A program made the translations under genes and the position numbers. The notes under the pieces were generated by a model that saw only the letters and a list, made by a program, of their open reading frames with translations, was not told where the DNA came from and searched no databases. This document shows, piece after piece, positions 25,229 through 33,471 of a DNA stretch of 64,000 nucleotides (positions are counted from its first letter, which is position 1; each line of letters begins with the position of its first letter). Where the stretch lies: assembly GCF_021502655.1 (NCBI RefSeq), contig NZ_JAKFFT010000004.1:434001-498000 (forward strand), read 5' to 3'. This DNA comes from Dyadobacter sp. CY347 (GTDB lineage Bacteria; Bacteroidota; Bacteroidia; Cytophagales; Spirosomataceae).

Positions 25229-27364
25229 TTGAAACAAGGGAATATAAAAGTTGCGCTGGTTGGTAACCCCAATGCCGGCAAGTCTACATTATTTAATGCA
25301 TTAACCGGTTTACGCCAAAAGACCGGGAATTTTCCGGGCGTCACCGTCGAAAAAAAATCCGGGACATTCAAACTCCCGGGACAGTCCGGCCAACCCGACG
25401 CTGCTGCCATTGTTGTAGATCTTCCCGGAACATATAGTATTTATCCAAAATCAAGGGATGAGACTGTTGTCATGGACATTCTTGCCAACCCTTCACACCC
25501 TGATTTTCCGGATGTTGTTGTAGTCGTGGTCGATGCGTCCAACCTGCAAAGAAACCTGCTGTTATTTACTGAAATCAGTGACCTTGGCCTGCCTTGCGTC
25601 CTGGCACTCAATATGCTTGATGTTGCAACAAGTATGAACCTAACGGTGAATGCGGTGCAGCTTGCGATGAAATTGAATGTGCCGGTTGTGCGGATCAATG
25701 CCCGTACGGGCGAGGGCTTAAATGGCTTGAAAGACGCGATCCGGCAAATGGCCGAGCGGGTTGAGAAACCTGAGCTTGCCTATTTCTACGAACCGAAAGA
25801 CAACGAGATCGACCTCATTGCAGACGTAAAACGCGTATATGCGCTTGATAATGATTATGTTGCCTTGCAATATGTTTGTCAGCACGATAATTTCTCATTT
25901 CTTGAAACACCTGCAAAAGTTGCCCTGGACAAACTGATTGAAAAGCATGAGTTTGATGAAAATGGCTTCCTGGCAGCAGAAACCGTTGCACGTTATGAGA
26001 AAATAAAGCCGATTATTTCAAAATCGGTCAAATCAGCGGGCGTAACCGAACAACCTTACTGGACCCGAAAGCTGGATAGCGTTCTTTTGCATCCATTTTG
26101 GGGATATGTCACCTTTGCGGCCGTTCTTATTCTTGTATTTCAAGCCATTTTTTCGTGGGCGACCTATCCCAGTGATTTGCTGGATGCAGGCATAGCGGCT
26201 ACTATTGAATGGACAAAAGCAGTTTTGCCCGAAGGGTTTTTGAATGATCTCCTTACCGACGGCATTATGGCCGGACTTGGCGGAATTCTGGTATTTATTC
26301 CGCCGATTGCCATTCTCTTCGCACTCGTCTCTATTCTCGAAGAATCGGGTTATATGGCGCGGGTTATGGTGATTATGGATAAACTAATGCGAAAATTCGG
26401 CCTGAATGGGCGTAGCGTTGTTCCTTTGATCTCGGGCGTTGCCTGCGCAGTGCCGGCGATCATGACCACAAGAAGCATCAGCAGCCGCTACGAACGTTTA
26501 TTGACGATTTTGGTAACACCATTAATGAGCTGTTCAGCTCGTTTGCCTATTTACACCATCCTCATCGCCTTGGTTGTGCCGCCGACAAAAGTGCTTGGTT
26601 TCCTGAATATTCAGGGCCTGGTTTTGTTTGGATTGTATTTCCTGGGACTGGCAGGCGCTTTGGCGACGGCCTGGATCTTATCATTGTTTGTGCCAAGAAA
26701 AGAACCGGGTTATTTCATGCTTGAAATGCCATCTTACAAGCTGCCGCGCTGGGGCCATGTAGCATTTACCATGTATGACAGCGTAAAATCGTTTGTGCTG
26801 GAAGCAGGGAAAGTCATTATGGCGATTTCAATCATTCTCTGGGTTTTATCAACATACGGGCCGGGTGATAAGATGGAAAAAGCAGAAGCAGAAGTTGTTT
26901 CTAGCATGCCGCAAGCTTCGGAGGAACAAGTCAATGCTGCCATTTCATCTGCACGTCTTGAAAATTCTTACGCAGGCCATTTCGGGCATTTCATCGAGCC
27001 GGCGATCAGACCGTTGGGTTATGATTGGAAAATCGGCATTGCGTTACTCGCATCCTTTGCAGCCAGGGAGGTTTTTGTGGGAACAATGGCCACCATTTAC
27101 AGCATCAGCGGAGATTTTGAAGACGTCCCGACGGTTAAGGAAAGGTTAATCAAGGAAAAGAACCCGGAAACCGGGGGAGCCATGTTCACGCCGGCAGTAT
27201 GTTACTCGCTCCTGATATTCTACGTTTTCGCAATGATGTGTATGAGCACCATCGCCGTAGTCCAGCGCGAAACCCACGGCTGGAAATGGCCCTTAATCCA
27301 GCTCGCCTATTTAATGGTGCTGGCGTATGTATCGGCGTTTGTGGTTTATCAGGTTATGAGTTGA
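25229..27364 (+). CDS. feoB: Ferrous iron transport protein B
   Basis: FeoB is the GTP-gated inner membrane ferrous iron permease. The N-terminal G domain has the P-loop GNPNAGKS at 12-19, the G2 region NFPGVTVEKK, DLPGTYS as G3 and LNMLD as G4. The membrane part begins near residue 285 and contains two GATE domains with Cys residues (GVACAVPAIM and SCSARLPIY). Length (711) is normal. The start is a TTG 29 bp after feoA; no ATG fits the P-loop spacing. The FeoC component is absent, as usual outside Gammaproteobacteria. It ends 5 bp before the convergent DUF5615 gene. Confidence 0.95.
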   Translation: MKQGNIKVALVGNPNAGKSTLFNALTGLRQKTGNFPGVTVEKKSGTFKLPGQSGQPDAAAIVVDLPGTYSIYPKSRDETVVMDILANPSHPDFPDVVVVVVDASNLQRNLLLFTEISDLGLPCVLALNMLDVATSMNLTVNAVQLAMKLNVPVVRINARTGEGLNGLKDAIRQMAERVEKPELAYFYEPKDNEIDLIADVKRVYALDNDYVALQYVCQHDNFSFLETPAKVALDKLIEKHEFDENGFLAAETVARYEKIKPIISKSVKSAGVTEQPYWTRKLDSVLLHPFWGYVTFAAVLILVFQAIFSWATYPSDLLDAGIAATIEWTKAVLPEGFLNDLLTDGIMAGLGGILVFIPPIAILFALVSILEESGYMARVMVIMDKLMRKFGLNGRSVVPLISGVACAVPAIMTTRSISSRYERLLTILVTPLMSCSARLPIYTILIALVVPPTKVLGFLNIQGLVLFGLYFLGLAGALATAWILSLFVPRKEPGYFMLEMPSYKLPRWGHVAFTMYDSVKSFVLEAGKVIMAISIILWVLSTYGPGDKMEKAEAEVVSSMPQASEEQVNAAISSARLENSYAGHFGHFIEPAIRPLGYDWKIGIALLASFAAREVFVGTMATIYSISGDFEDVPTVKERLIKEKNPETGGAMFTPAVCYSLLIFYVFAMMCMSTIAVVQRETHGWKWPLIQLAYLMVLAYVSAFVVYQVMS

Positions 27365-27369
27365 GAAAT

Positions 27370-27726
27370 CTACAAAGTATAAACTACTGCCGAACCACCG
27401 AGTTCGAGGTAAAATCCCTTCTCACTGTCAAGTTGCGATATTAACGGAAGATTACGTTCCAGTAACTCAATTAAGGTCTGATTGGAGATGTTTCCCAGTG
27501 TAATACGGACAAGCTTTTTTGGCGTTTGCCGAAGTAAAAATGAATTTCTGAAATCTTCATCCTTTGTTATCACGATCATCTCGTAACGATCGGCATGCAA
27601 ACAAATCTCAGCGTCTGTCGAAAACGATTTAGATGGTAAATGATTGGCATGAATTGCTGAATGTCCCTGCGTTGCTAAATATTTGACAACCTTAATTGAA
27701 ATATGGACGTCGCAAAGAAAATGCAT
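27370..27726 (-). CDS. DUF5615 PIN-like protein (probable toxin)
   Basis: The 118-residue protein begins MHFLCDVHIS and has TKDEDFRN in the middle, the acidic positions of the DUF5615 branch of PIN-like nucleases. These are usually encoded with a DUF433 gene and are regarded as VapC-like toxins, mostly untested. The gene ATG overlaps the stop of the DUF433 gene by one base (TGATG), showing tight translational coupling. A TTG one codon upstream is also in frame. It is convergent with feoB. Confidence 0.85.
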   Translation of the reverse strand: MHFLCDVHISIKVVKYLATQGHSAIHANHLPSKSFSTDAEICLHADRYEMIVITKDEDFRNSFLLRQTPKKLVRITLGNISNQTLIELLERNLPLISQLDSEKGFYLELGGSAVVYTL

Positions 27727-27953
27727 CAAGCTGCTTCGTTAATTAGTCGGCCAGAAACTAAAAGTTTCGCGTAGTTAAGGCAAGCAAAAATATCTTCTCT
27801 TTCCAGTTCTAAATGATCCGCCAGTATGTCGGTTATTGACATTCCGGAACCAAGCATATCTATTACTACTTCAACAGGCCAACGCATCCCTCTCACGCAA
27901 GGTTTACCATGGCAGATCGCAGGGTCAATTGTTATTCTCTCGAGGTATTGCAT
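27726..27953 (-). CDS. DUF433 protein (probable antitoxin)
   Basis: The 75-residue protein is entirely a DUF433 domain: ITIDPAICHGKPCVRGMR followed by a winged-helix-like segment VIDMLGSGMSITDILADH and LEREDIFACLNYAK. The domain is a small HTH that pairs with DUF5615 PIN-like proteins in toxin-antitoxin-like modules. It would both bind the toxin and repress the operon. It is located directly upstream of its partner with a 1-base overlap. Confidence 0.9.
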   Translation of the reverse strand: MQYLERITIDPAICHGKPCVRGMRWPVEVVIDMLGSGMSITDILADHLELEREDIFACLNYAKLLVSGRLINEAA

Positions 27954-28024
27954 ATCACATTATCATTAGTAGTCAAATTTAACATTTTTTGTTTACTTGG
28001 CAGTGCAGAGCGGCTCAAACTGCT

Positions 28025-29521
28025 CTACCAACCCAAACTCTCCACCAAATCCGAAGCAATCAGCGCACTTTGGCCTCGTTGTTCGGCGGCGCGGTCGCCT
28101 GCGAGGCCGTGTTCGTGTACTGCCAGGATTGCTGCCTGGGCGGGTTCATATTTTTGGGCCAGGAGGCTTGTTACTATGCCGGTTAGCACGTCGCCGGTGC
28201 CGCCTGTGGCCATGCCGGGGTTGCCCGTTGAGTTGAAATGCACTTCGCCGTTTGGGAGAATGACGGCTGTGTTAGCTCCTTTTAAGCAGATGATTACTTT
28301 GTGTTTTTTGGCAAAATCAATGCCGATTTGTAAGCGTTCAAATTCGTCCTTGCTATCCCCGGCCAGGCGCTGGAATTCTTTGGGATGTGGGGTTAGGACG
28401 GTGTTTTCGGGCAATTTATCCAGTAAATGCCTGTTTTCGGATATAATGTTAAGTGCATCCGCATCAATGATCAGTTTTGCTTTTACGTCGCTGGTATTGA
28501 TGCGATCTAATAGTTTTTCTAATGCATTAACAGTCGCGAGATCTTTGCCAAGGCCCGGGCCGATGCCGATGGCTGAGTAGGATGTAAGATCTGTTACTTC
28601 GCTTAAATGCTTTGCATCCTGATCCGTAACGGTCATCGCTTCCGGAAGGGAAATCTGGATAATGTCGTATCCGCAGGACGGAACGTGCATGGTTAGCAAG
28701 CCTACGCCTGACCTCAGACAAGCCTTTCCTGACAGGAATGCCGCGCCCATTTTGCCGTAGCTTCCAGCCATAAGCAATGCATGCCCGAAAGTGCCTTTGT
28801 GGGAGAATTTGTCTCTTGGTTTAATCAATTTCTCTGCTGCGCGCTTGTCGGTATAATGGTAGGGCGTTTCAACTTTTTTAATAAAATCCTCACTTAAACC
28901 AATATCTACCAAATGCCACGAACCCACAAACTTCGCATTTTGAGGCATCATAAACGCGAGTTTCGGAAGCTGGAATGACACGGTAAAATTGGGCTCTATA
29001 ATCGGATTATCTTTTTGATTTGTCTTGTCAGCGTACAATCCGCTTGCAATGTCAACGGAAACAAGCTTGTTTGGGAGTCCATTTAAGAAATGAATGGTGT
29101 CAGCCAAAAGTCCCTCCGCAGGCCTGGATAAGCCTGATCCCAACAATGCATCGATGCAAATTACATGGGGGGCTAATATTGGGAAATTGTTATTTTCAGC
29201 AATGTTACAAGGTTGTAAGTGATCCCTTAATCGCGTCAAGTTCTCTGTGAAATCTACCGTTGCATTGTCTGTATATTCAGCAATAAAAACCTGGACATCA
29301 TAATTGTTCGTGCTCAGAATCCGGGCAATCGCCAGTCCGTCCCCACCATTATTTCCTTTTCCGCAAAAAATAGCAACAGGCCGGGTGTTGACAAATTGGT
29401 TACAAAACCATCTGACGAAGGCAGTGGAAGCCCGCTCCATCAGGTCCAGAGACGAAACCGGCTCATTCTTAATCGTGTATGCATCCAGCTCACGTATCTG
29501 TTGAACATTTAGTATTTTCAT
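28025..29521 (-). CDS. nnr: Bifunctional NAD(P)H-hydrate epimerase / ADP-dependent NAD(P)H-hydrate dehydratase
   Basis: The fused enzyme repairs hydrated NADH and NADPH. Residues 1-215 form the YjeF_N epimerase domain, with [15 protein letters not shown] as the phosphate-binding loop and a catalytic Asp in [12 protein letters not shown]. Residues about 225-498 form the ribokinase-like dehydratase domain with [17 protein letters not shown], and the Walker-like anion hole GTGDVLTG near the C-terminus. The 498-residue length is normal for the bifunctional form. It is divergently arranged with rplS. Confidence 0.94.
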   Translation of the reverse strand: MKILNVQQIRELDAYTIKNEPVSSLDLMERASTAFVRWFCNQFVNTRPVAIFCGKGNNGGDGLAIARILSTNNYDVQVFIAEYTDNATVDFTENLTRLRDHLQPCNIAENNNFPILAPHVICIDALLGSGLSRPAEGLLADTIHFLNGLPNKLVSVDIASGLYADKTNQKDNPIIEPNFTVSFQLPKLAFMMPQNAKFVGSWHLVDIGLSEDFIKKVETPYHYTDKRAAEKLIKPRDKFSHKGTFGHALLMAGSYGKMGAAFLSGKACLRSGVGLLTMHVPSCGYDIIQISLPEAMTVTDQDAKHLSEVTDLTSYSAIGIGPGLGKDLATVNALEKLLDRINTSDVKAKLIIDADALNIISENRHLLDKLPENTVLTPHPKEFQRLAGDSKDEFERLQIGIDFAKKHKVIICLKGANTAVILPNGEVHFNSTGNPGMATGGTGDVLTGIVTSLLAQKYEPAQAAILAVHEHGLAGDRAAEQRGQSALIASDLVESLGW

Positions 29522-29529
29522 GTAAATGC

Positions 29530-29560
29530 TTTTACAAACAAAGAAAAAATATTAGCTTTG
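29530..29560 (+). promoter_or_regulatory. Promoter of rplS
   Basis: A perfect -7 element TAGCTTTG at 29553-29560 is preceded at 19 nt by TTTT at 29530-29533. The predicted start near 29566 leaves a leader of about 87 nt before the rplS ATG. Confidence 0.6.
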
Positions 29561-29652
29561 CACTCGTTTTCGCAAGAGCTGTTTTGAATGAAGGGGCGTC
29601 ACCTCATCCGCTGGAAGCAAGCTATCATTTTAAATCCAAAAAAGCATTCGTC

Positions 29653-30015
29653 ATGAGCGAACTTATTAAACTCGTAGAAGCTACGATTGAAAATCGTAAA
29701 TCCGAGTATCCTGAATTTACTTCAGGCGACACGATCAACGTACACGTGAAAATCCGTGAAGGTAACAAAGAGCGTGTTCAGCAATTCCAGGGCACGGTTA
29801 TGCAACGTCGTAACCTAAGCGGAAGCGGTGAAACTTTCACAGTACGTAAAATCTCAAACGGCATTGCCGTAGAACGTGTTTTCCCAATTCTTTCACCAAG
29901 TATCGCTAAAATCGAATTGATTCGTCGCGGTAAGGTGCGTCGTGCGCGTCTGTTCTTCTTACGTGGCCGTCAGGGTAAAGCCGCTCGTATTAAAGAGCTT
30001 AAAGTATCGAAGTAA
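29653..30015 (+). CDS. rplS: 50S ribosomal protein L19
   Basis: L19 sits at the 30S-50S interface of the ribosome. The 120-residue protein from the ATG at 29653 shows the family features: [56 protein letters not shown] and the basic tail [19 protein letters not shown]. The reading frame extends upstream to 29479, but the start is fixed by the family N-terminus and by the promoter at 29530. It is monocistronic, with a strong terminator after it. Confidence 0.97.
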   Translation: MSELIKLVEATIENRKSEYPEFTSGDTINVHVKIREGNKERVQQFQGTVMQRRNLSGSGETFTVRKISNGIAVERVFPILSPSIAKIELIRRGKVRRARLFFLRGRQGKAARIKELKVSK

Positions 30016-30042
30016 TATAAATTTTCTTCGGACAAAAATTTT

Positions 30043-30080
30043 AAACCCTGCAAGCGATCATTTCTTGCAGGGTTTTGTTT
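30043..30080 (+). terminator. Rho-independent terminator of rplS
   Basis: AAACCCTGCAAG at 30043-30054 pairs perfectly with CTTGCAGGGTTT at 30064-30075 around a 9-nt loop, followed by a T-rich stretch. Confidence 0.88.
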
Positions 30081-30086
30081 TTAAAA

Positions 30087-30112
30087 TACCCGTCGGCTTA
30101 AGCCGGCGGGTA
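30087..30112. repeat. Near-perfect 26-bp palindrome upstream of dapF
   Basis: Thirteen consecutive pairs (one of them G-T if folded) meet at a central TTAA, with GC-rich arms CCCG-CGGC / GCCG-CGGG. It lies 13 bp before the dapF ATG and after the rplS terminator. It may be an operator, a REP-like element or a transcript hairpin covering the dapF initiation region. Confidence 0.6.
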
Positions 30113-30125
30113 AATATCATTCAAT

Positions 30126-30905
30126 ATGAATATTGCTTTTTATAAATATCAGGGAACAGGAAACGATTTTGTGATGATCGATAACCGCGACCTGTCATTT
30201 CCTGTTTCAAAAGAATTGATCGCGTCCATTTGCCATCGCAGGTTCGGCATTGGTTCTGACGGGCTGATCCTCTTGCAAAATGAGCCTGGTTACGATTTCA
30301 GGATGGTGTATTTTAATGCGGATGGGGGTGAAGGCAGCATGTGCGGCAATGGCGGACGCTGTGTCGTGCGTTTTGCGCATGATCTCGGGCTTTTTACTGA
30401 TTCTACGACATTTATAGCCGTTGATGGTTTGCATGAAGCCACGGTTACGGGCGATGTGATCAGCTTGAAAATGTCTCCGGTAAGCAATGTGGAGCGCTAC
30501 GAAGAGTTTGATTTTATGAACACCGGTTCACCGCACTATGTGACTTATGTGGATAATGTGTCGGGAACGGATGTGGTTAATATTGGAAGTGAGATCCGTT
30601 ATGGTTCTGTGTACGGGCCAAAAGGCGGGACTAATGTAAACTTTATCGAAGTGATTGAGGACAACCATTTAAGCGTCAGGACCTACGAGCGTGGCGTTGA
30701 GGACGAAACTTACTCTTGCGGAACGGGTGTAACTGCATGTGCACTGTCCGCACATTTACGCAAAGGATTTGACGGGCCCATTACCATTGAAACAATTGGA
30801 GGGACTTTGAAAGTTGATTTCGAAGAAACGCAGGCCGGATTTGACAACATTCATTTAATAGGCCCGGCGGTTCGGGTTTTTGAGGGGACTTTAGAGGCTT
30901 ATTAA
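30126..30905 (+). CDS. dapF: Diaminopimelate epimerase
   Basis: DapF converts LL- to meso-diaminopimelate in the cytoplasm, supplying lysine and peptidoglycan precursors. The 259-residue protein has the two catalytic cysteine sites, SMCGNGGRC and YSCGTGVTA, and the N-terminal KYQGTGNDFVMIDNR of the family. The internal GSPHYVTYV and GTNVNFIE segments are normal. It is the only gene between the upstream palindrome and the downstream 27-bp inverted repeat. dapA is 27 kb away in the window. Confidence 0.96.
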   Translation: MNIAFYKYQGTGNDFVMIDNRDLSFPVSKELIASICHRRFGIGSDGLILLQNEPGYDFRMVYFNADGGEGSMCGNGGRCVVRFAHDLGLFTDSTTFIAVDGLHEATVTGDVISLKMSPVSNVERYEEFDFMNTGSPHYVTYVDNVSGTDVVNIGSEIRYGSVYGPKGGTNVNFIEVIEDNHLSVRTYERGVEDETYSCGTGVTACALSAHLRKGFDGPITIETIGGTLKVDFEETQAGFDNIHLIGPAVRVFEGTLEAY

Positions 30906-30921
30906 GAAGGTGCTATTAAGA

Positions 30922-30985
30922 CCTGTCACGTTGAGCGTAGTCGAAACGGCTTGCACGTCGTTTCGACTACGCTCAACGTGACAGG
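30922..30985. repeat. 27-bp perfect inverted repeat (REP-like element)
   Basis: A perfect 27-bp inverted repeat (arms 30922-30948 and 30959-30985, 10-nt loop) contains the core TTGAGCGTAGTCGAAACG. Similar elements are frequent between genes in many Bacteroidota, from general knowledge. It lies between convergent dapF and rhodanese genes and could act as a two-way attenuator or a processing/stability hairpin. There is no T-tract, so it is not a canonical terminator. Confidence 0.9.
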
Positions 30986-31019
30986 GGCAGTGACAGCTCT
31001 ACAAAGACAAGCAACACCA

Positions 31020-31325
31020 TTATTCCACTTCTATAATCCCTCCTTGTACGTGAAAAATTTGCTTGTCGAGCCATTCCGGCACGCGGCAGTAGTCCATGGC
31101 AGCCACTTTGCTTCTTACGCCATTGGTGCAAATTACGATAATGCTTTTATATGGAACGAGATCCGCTCTTCTTTCGCGGATCTCGGCCAAAGGAATATTA
31201 ATTCCTCCTTCATTAAATTCTTCAAATTCCCAGGTTTCCCTCACATCGACTAATACGGCATCGGGCTGATCCCGTAACTGCCTGGCCTCTTGAAGGTTAA
31301 TGTCGGTGTAAGTATTCCTTGTCAT
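31020..31325 (-). CDS. Rhodanese-like sulfurtransferase domain protein
   Basis: The 101-residue single-domain protein has VLVDVRETWEFEEFN and the active-site loop CTNGVRS with Cys66, the persulfide-carrying residue. Such proteins transfer sulfane sulfur in the cytoplasm; the acceptor is unknown. The gene starts 2 bp after the RhlE-type helicase gene ends, so it is the distal gene of a two-gene operon. Confidence 0.92.
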   Translation of the reverse strand: MTRNTYTDINLQEARQLRDQPDAVLVDVRETWEFEEFNEGGINIPLAEIRERRADLVPYKSIIVICTNGVRSKVAAMDYCRVPEWLDKQIFHVQGGIIEVE

Positions 31326-31327
31326 TG

Positions 31328-32470
31328 TTACCGGCCCGTTGCGTACGGATGGTCGTTTACAACCGGGATATTTTTTGCGATTAGTTTGTGAATGTCTTTC
31401 AGATATACTTTTTCGTCCAGGTCACAGAATGAAAATGCGATTCCTTTCGCCCCTGCGCGTCCTGTCCGACCAATGCGGTGAACATAAGTTTCAGGAATGT
31501 TAGGGATTTCATAGTTGATCACGTGCGTTAGATCATCCACATCAATTCCTCTTGCAGCAATATCTGTTGCTACTAAAACTCTGGTAGTCTGGCTTTTAAA
31601 GTTTTTCAACGCATTCTGACGGGCATTCTGGGATTTATTTCCGTGAATCGCTTCGGAGCTCACACCTGCTTTTCTCAAAACCTTTACAACCTTATCTGCA
31701 CCATGTTTTGTGCGCGTAAATACCAATGCAGTTGCAATGGATTCATCTCTCAAAATGTGCAGTAGAAGCGAATTTTTGTCTGATTTATCTACAAAAAACA
31801 CAGACTGGCGAATGGTGTCGGCAGTGGATGAAACAGGCGTAACTTCCACTTTCAGCGGATTTCTCAAAATAGTGTTAGCCAATGTTACAATCGCTGGCGG
31901 CATTGTGGCTGAGAAAAACAGAGACTGTCTTTTTGCAGGAAGCAGCTTGATCACTTTTTTAACATCATGAACAAAACCCATATCCAACATTCTGTCCGCT
32001 TCATCCAAAACGAAGAATTCGAGCTGGTTAAGTTTGATAAAACCTTGATTAATAAGGTCTAACAATCTACCTGGTGTTGCAATAAGCACGTCTACGCCTC
32101 GTTGCAGGGCATCCGTTTGTGGTTTCTGACCAACTCCACCAAAGATAACTGTATGTTTAACGCCCGTATGACGACCATAAGCAGCAAAACTTTCACCGAT
32201 CTGGATGGCAAGTTCGCGTGTTGGCGTCAGGATCAATGCGCGTATGCGGCTTTTTTCAAACTTTCCAACAGGATTGTTATGAAGCAATTGAAGCATTGGA
32301 ATCGCAAATGCTGCCGTTTTTCCTGTGCCTGTCTGCGCGCAGCCTAGTAAATCTTGTTGATCCAGGATAATGGGGATCGCTTTGGCTTGAATGGGTGTGG
32401 GGGTGGTGTATCCTTCTTCTTGCAGAGCCTTAGCAATAGGCTCGATGAGCTTTAAATCTTGAAATGTCAT
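31328..32470 (-). CDS. DEAD-box RNA helicase (RhlE-type)
   Basis: The 380-residue protein is an ATP-dependent RNA helicase of minimal size. Motifs are in order: Q motif TPTPIQAKAIP, motif I AQTGTGKT, Ia PTRELAIQ, II DEAD, III SAT, IV VFTRTKHGADK, V ATDIAARGIDVD and VI HRIGRTGRAG. It has almost no C-terminal extension after the helicase core, so it probably gets specificity from partners. It is the first gene of a two-gene operon with the rhodanese gene. The 5' leader contains two hairpins (32486-32516 and 32532-32548). Confidence 0.94.
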   Translation of the reverse strand: MTFQDLKLIEPIAKALQEEGYTTPTPIQAKAIPIILDQQDLLGCAQTGTGKTAAFAIPMLQLLHNNPVGKFEKSRIRALILTPTRELAIQIGESFAAYGRHTGVKHTVIFGGVGQKPQTDALQRGVDVLIATPGRLLDLINQGFIKLNQLEFFVLDEADRMLDMGFVHDVKKVIKLLPAKRQSLFFSATMPPAIVTLANTILRNPLKVEVTPVSSTADTIRQSVFFVDKSDKNSLLLHILRDESIATALVFTRTKHGADKVVKVLRKAGVSSEAIHGNKSQNARQNALKNFKSQTTRVLVATDIAARGIDVDDLTHVINYEIPNIPETYVHRIGRTGRAGAKGIAFSFCDLDEKVYLKDIHKLIAKNIPVVNDHPYATGR

Positions 32471-32485
32471 TTGATTTTTTTAAAT

Positions 32486-32516
32486 GGCTGTCCTTTATAT
32501 TAATATAAAAACAGCC
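32486..32516. repeat. Imperfect dyad in the helicase leader
   Basis: GGCTGT and ACAGCC flank TTTATATT/AATATAAA, giving a 14-bp stem interrupted by a small internal bulge. It lies 16-46 bp upstream of the helicase start and could be an operator or an RNA hairpin. Confidence 0.6.
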
Positions 32517-32531
32517 TGAATAATATAAAGG

Positions 32532-32548
32532 CCCTTGTAAGCCAAGGG
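32532..32548. repeat. Second hairpin in the helicase leader
   Basis: CCCTTG and CAAGGG form a 6-bp stem with a 5-nt loop, 15 bp beyond the first dyad. It is short but adds to the picture of a structured leader. Confidence 0.4.
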
Positions 32549-32611
32549 TATAACAGTAGTATATTTTTAAACGTTCAGTCCATATACTCCGTAAAAGTAT
32601 CCAGGATTGTT

Positions 32612-32619
32612 TAAATTTG
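32612..32619 (+). promoter_or_regulatory. -7 promoter element for the gene at 32647
   Basis: TAAATTTG matches TAnnTTTG perfectly. No TTTG is found 19 nt upstream. The element overlaps the earliest possible start (TTG at 32617) and supports the ATG at 32647. Confidence 0.4.
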
Positions 32620-32646
32620 GTTGACATTCATCAACTCATTTCCATT

Positions 32647-33465
32647 ATGATCAGATCATTCGCGCTAACTGTATTATTATCAGCAGTATTCCTGATTGCA
32701 AACGGCCAGGATGTTCTCGTTAAGAAAAACGGCTCGACCATTGAGGGCAAGGTGACGGAGGTTGGAATCGACCGCGTTTCTTATAAGATCAGTTCGGAGG
32801 ATGGAAGTGCGAGTTTTGTTATCAGAAAAAATGAGTTGAACCGAATTGAGTTTGCAAACGGACAAACCATTTTCATCGATGAAAGAAATATTCCCGGCAA
32901 GCGCCCGGTTAATCCGGCAAGCAATTCCAATCTTTTCGGAAGGCATATGGTCAATTTTTCACCATTCAAAGCGCTGGATGCCGGCCCCGGATTGGGATTG
33001 AGCTATGAGATCCTGGCAGACAGAAAAGGTTATTTCGGAATCGCACTGCCTGTTTCCATCATTTTCCCGGATCGTTTTGACTTGTTCAATGGTTATGGCG
33101 ACCAGCAAGCAGCATTCTATTTTTCGCCCGGGTTGAAAATATATCCTTTCGGACAAAGAAGGGTTACTTATGCCGTTGGGCCGAGCGTCTTTACAGGCTT
33201 CGGCAAGCAGATGCGCAATGACGGCTATTATGATCCCAACACCGGAACGTATCCAACAACCCGATCGGAAAGCACGATCTTTCGGTTTGGAATAATCGTC
33301 AACAACTACGTGAATTTCCAGATTTCAGACCACTTTCAGATCACCCTGAACGGCGGATTAGGCTCCCGTTATATAGACCGGGAAACCTATAATGACACCA
33401 GATCGAACGAAGGTGGCATTAACATTACAGGCGAATTCAATTTCAGTCTGGGCGTGCGTTTTTAA
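32647..33465 (+). CDS. Hypothetical secreted/outer-membrane protein
   Basis: The 272-residue protein has a signal peptide (MIRSFALTVLLSAVFLIANGQ). Residues about 22-70 form a small beta domain (DVLVKKNGSTIEGKVTEVG), seen in Bacteroidota surface proteins. The rest has alternating aromatic strands (YFSPGLKIYPF, ITLNGGLGSRY) and ends FNFSLGVRF, consistent with an 8-stranded outer-membrane barrel. No function is known. It ends 6 bp before the convergent M14 peptidase gene. Confidence 0.78.
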   Translation: MIRSFALTVLLSAVFLIANGQDVLVKKNGSTIEGKVTEVGIDRVSYKISSEDGSASFVIRKNELNRIEFANGQTIFIDERNIPGKRPVNPASNSNLFGRHMVNFSPFKALDAGPGLGLSYEILADRKGYFGIALPVSIIFPDRFDLFNGYGDQQAAFYFSPGLKIYPFGQRRVTYAVGPSVFTGFGKQMRNDGYYDPNTGTYPTTRSESTIFRFGIIVNNYVNFQISDHFQITLNGGLGSRYIDRETYNDTRSNEGGINITGEFNFSLGVRF

Positions 33466-33471
33466 GCGCAA

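Noticed and set aside
29479..29652. N-terminal extension of L19
   Set aside because: The family N-terminus is MSEL at 29653, and a perfect -7 promoter element lies inside the extension.
30087..30112. Palindrome as second terminator of rplS
   Set aside because: No T-tract follows on the plus strand, and a complete terminator already lies at 30043-30080.
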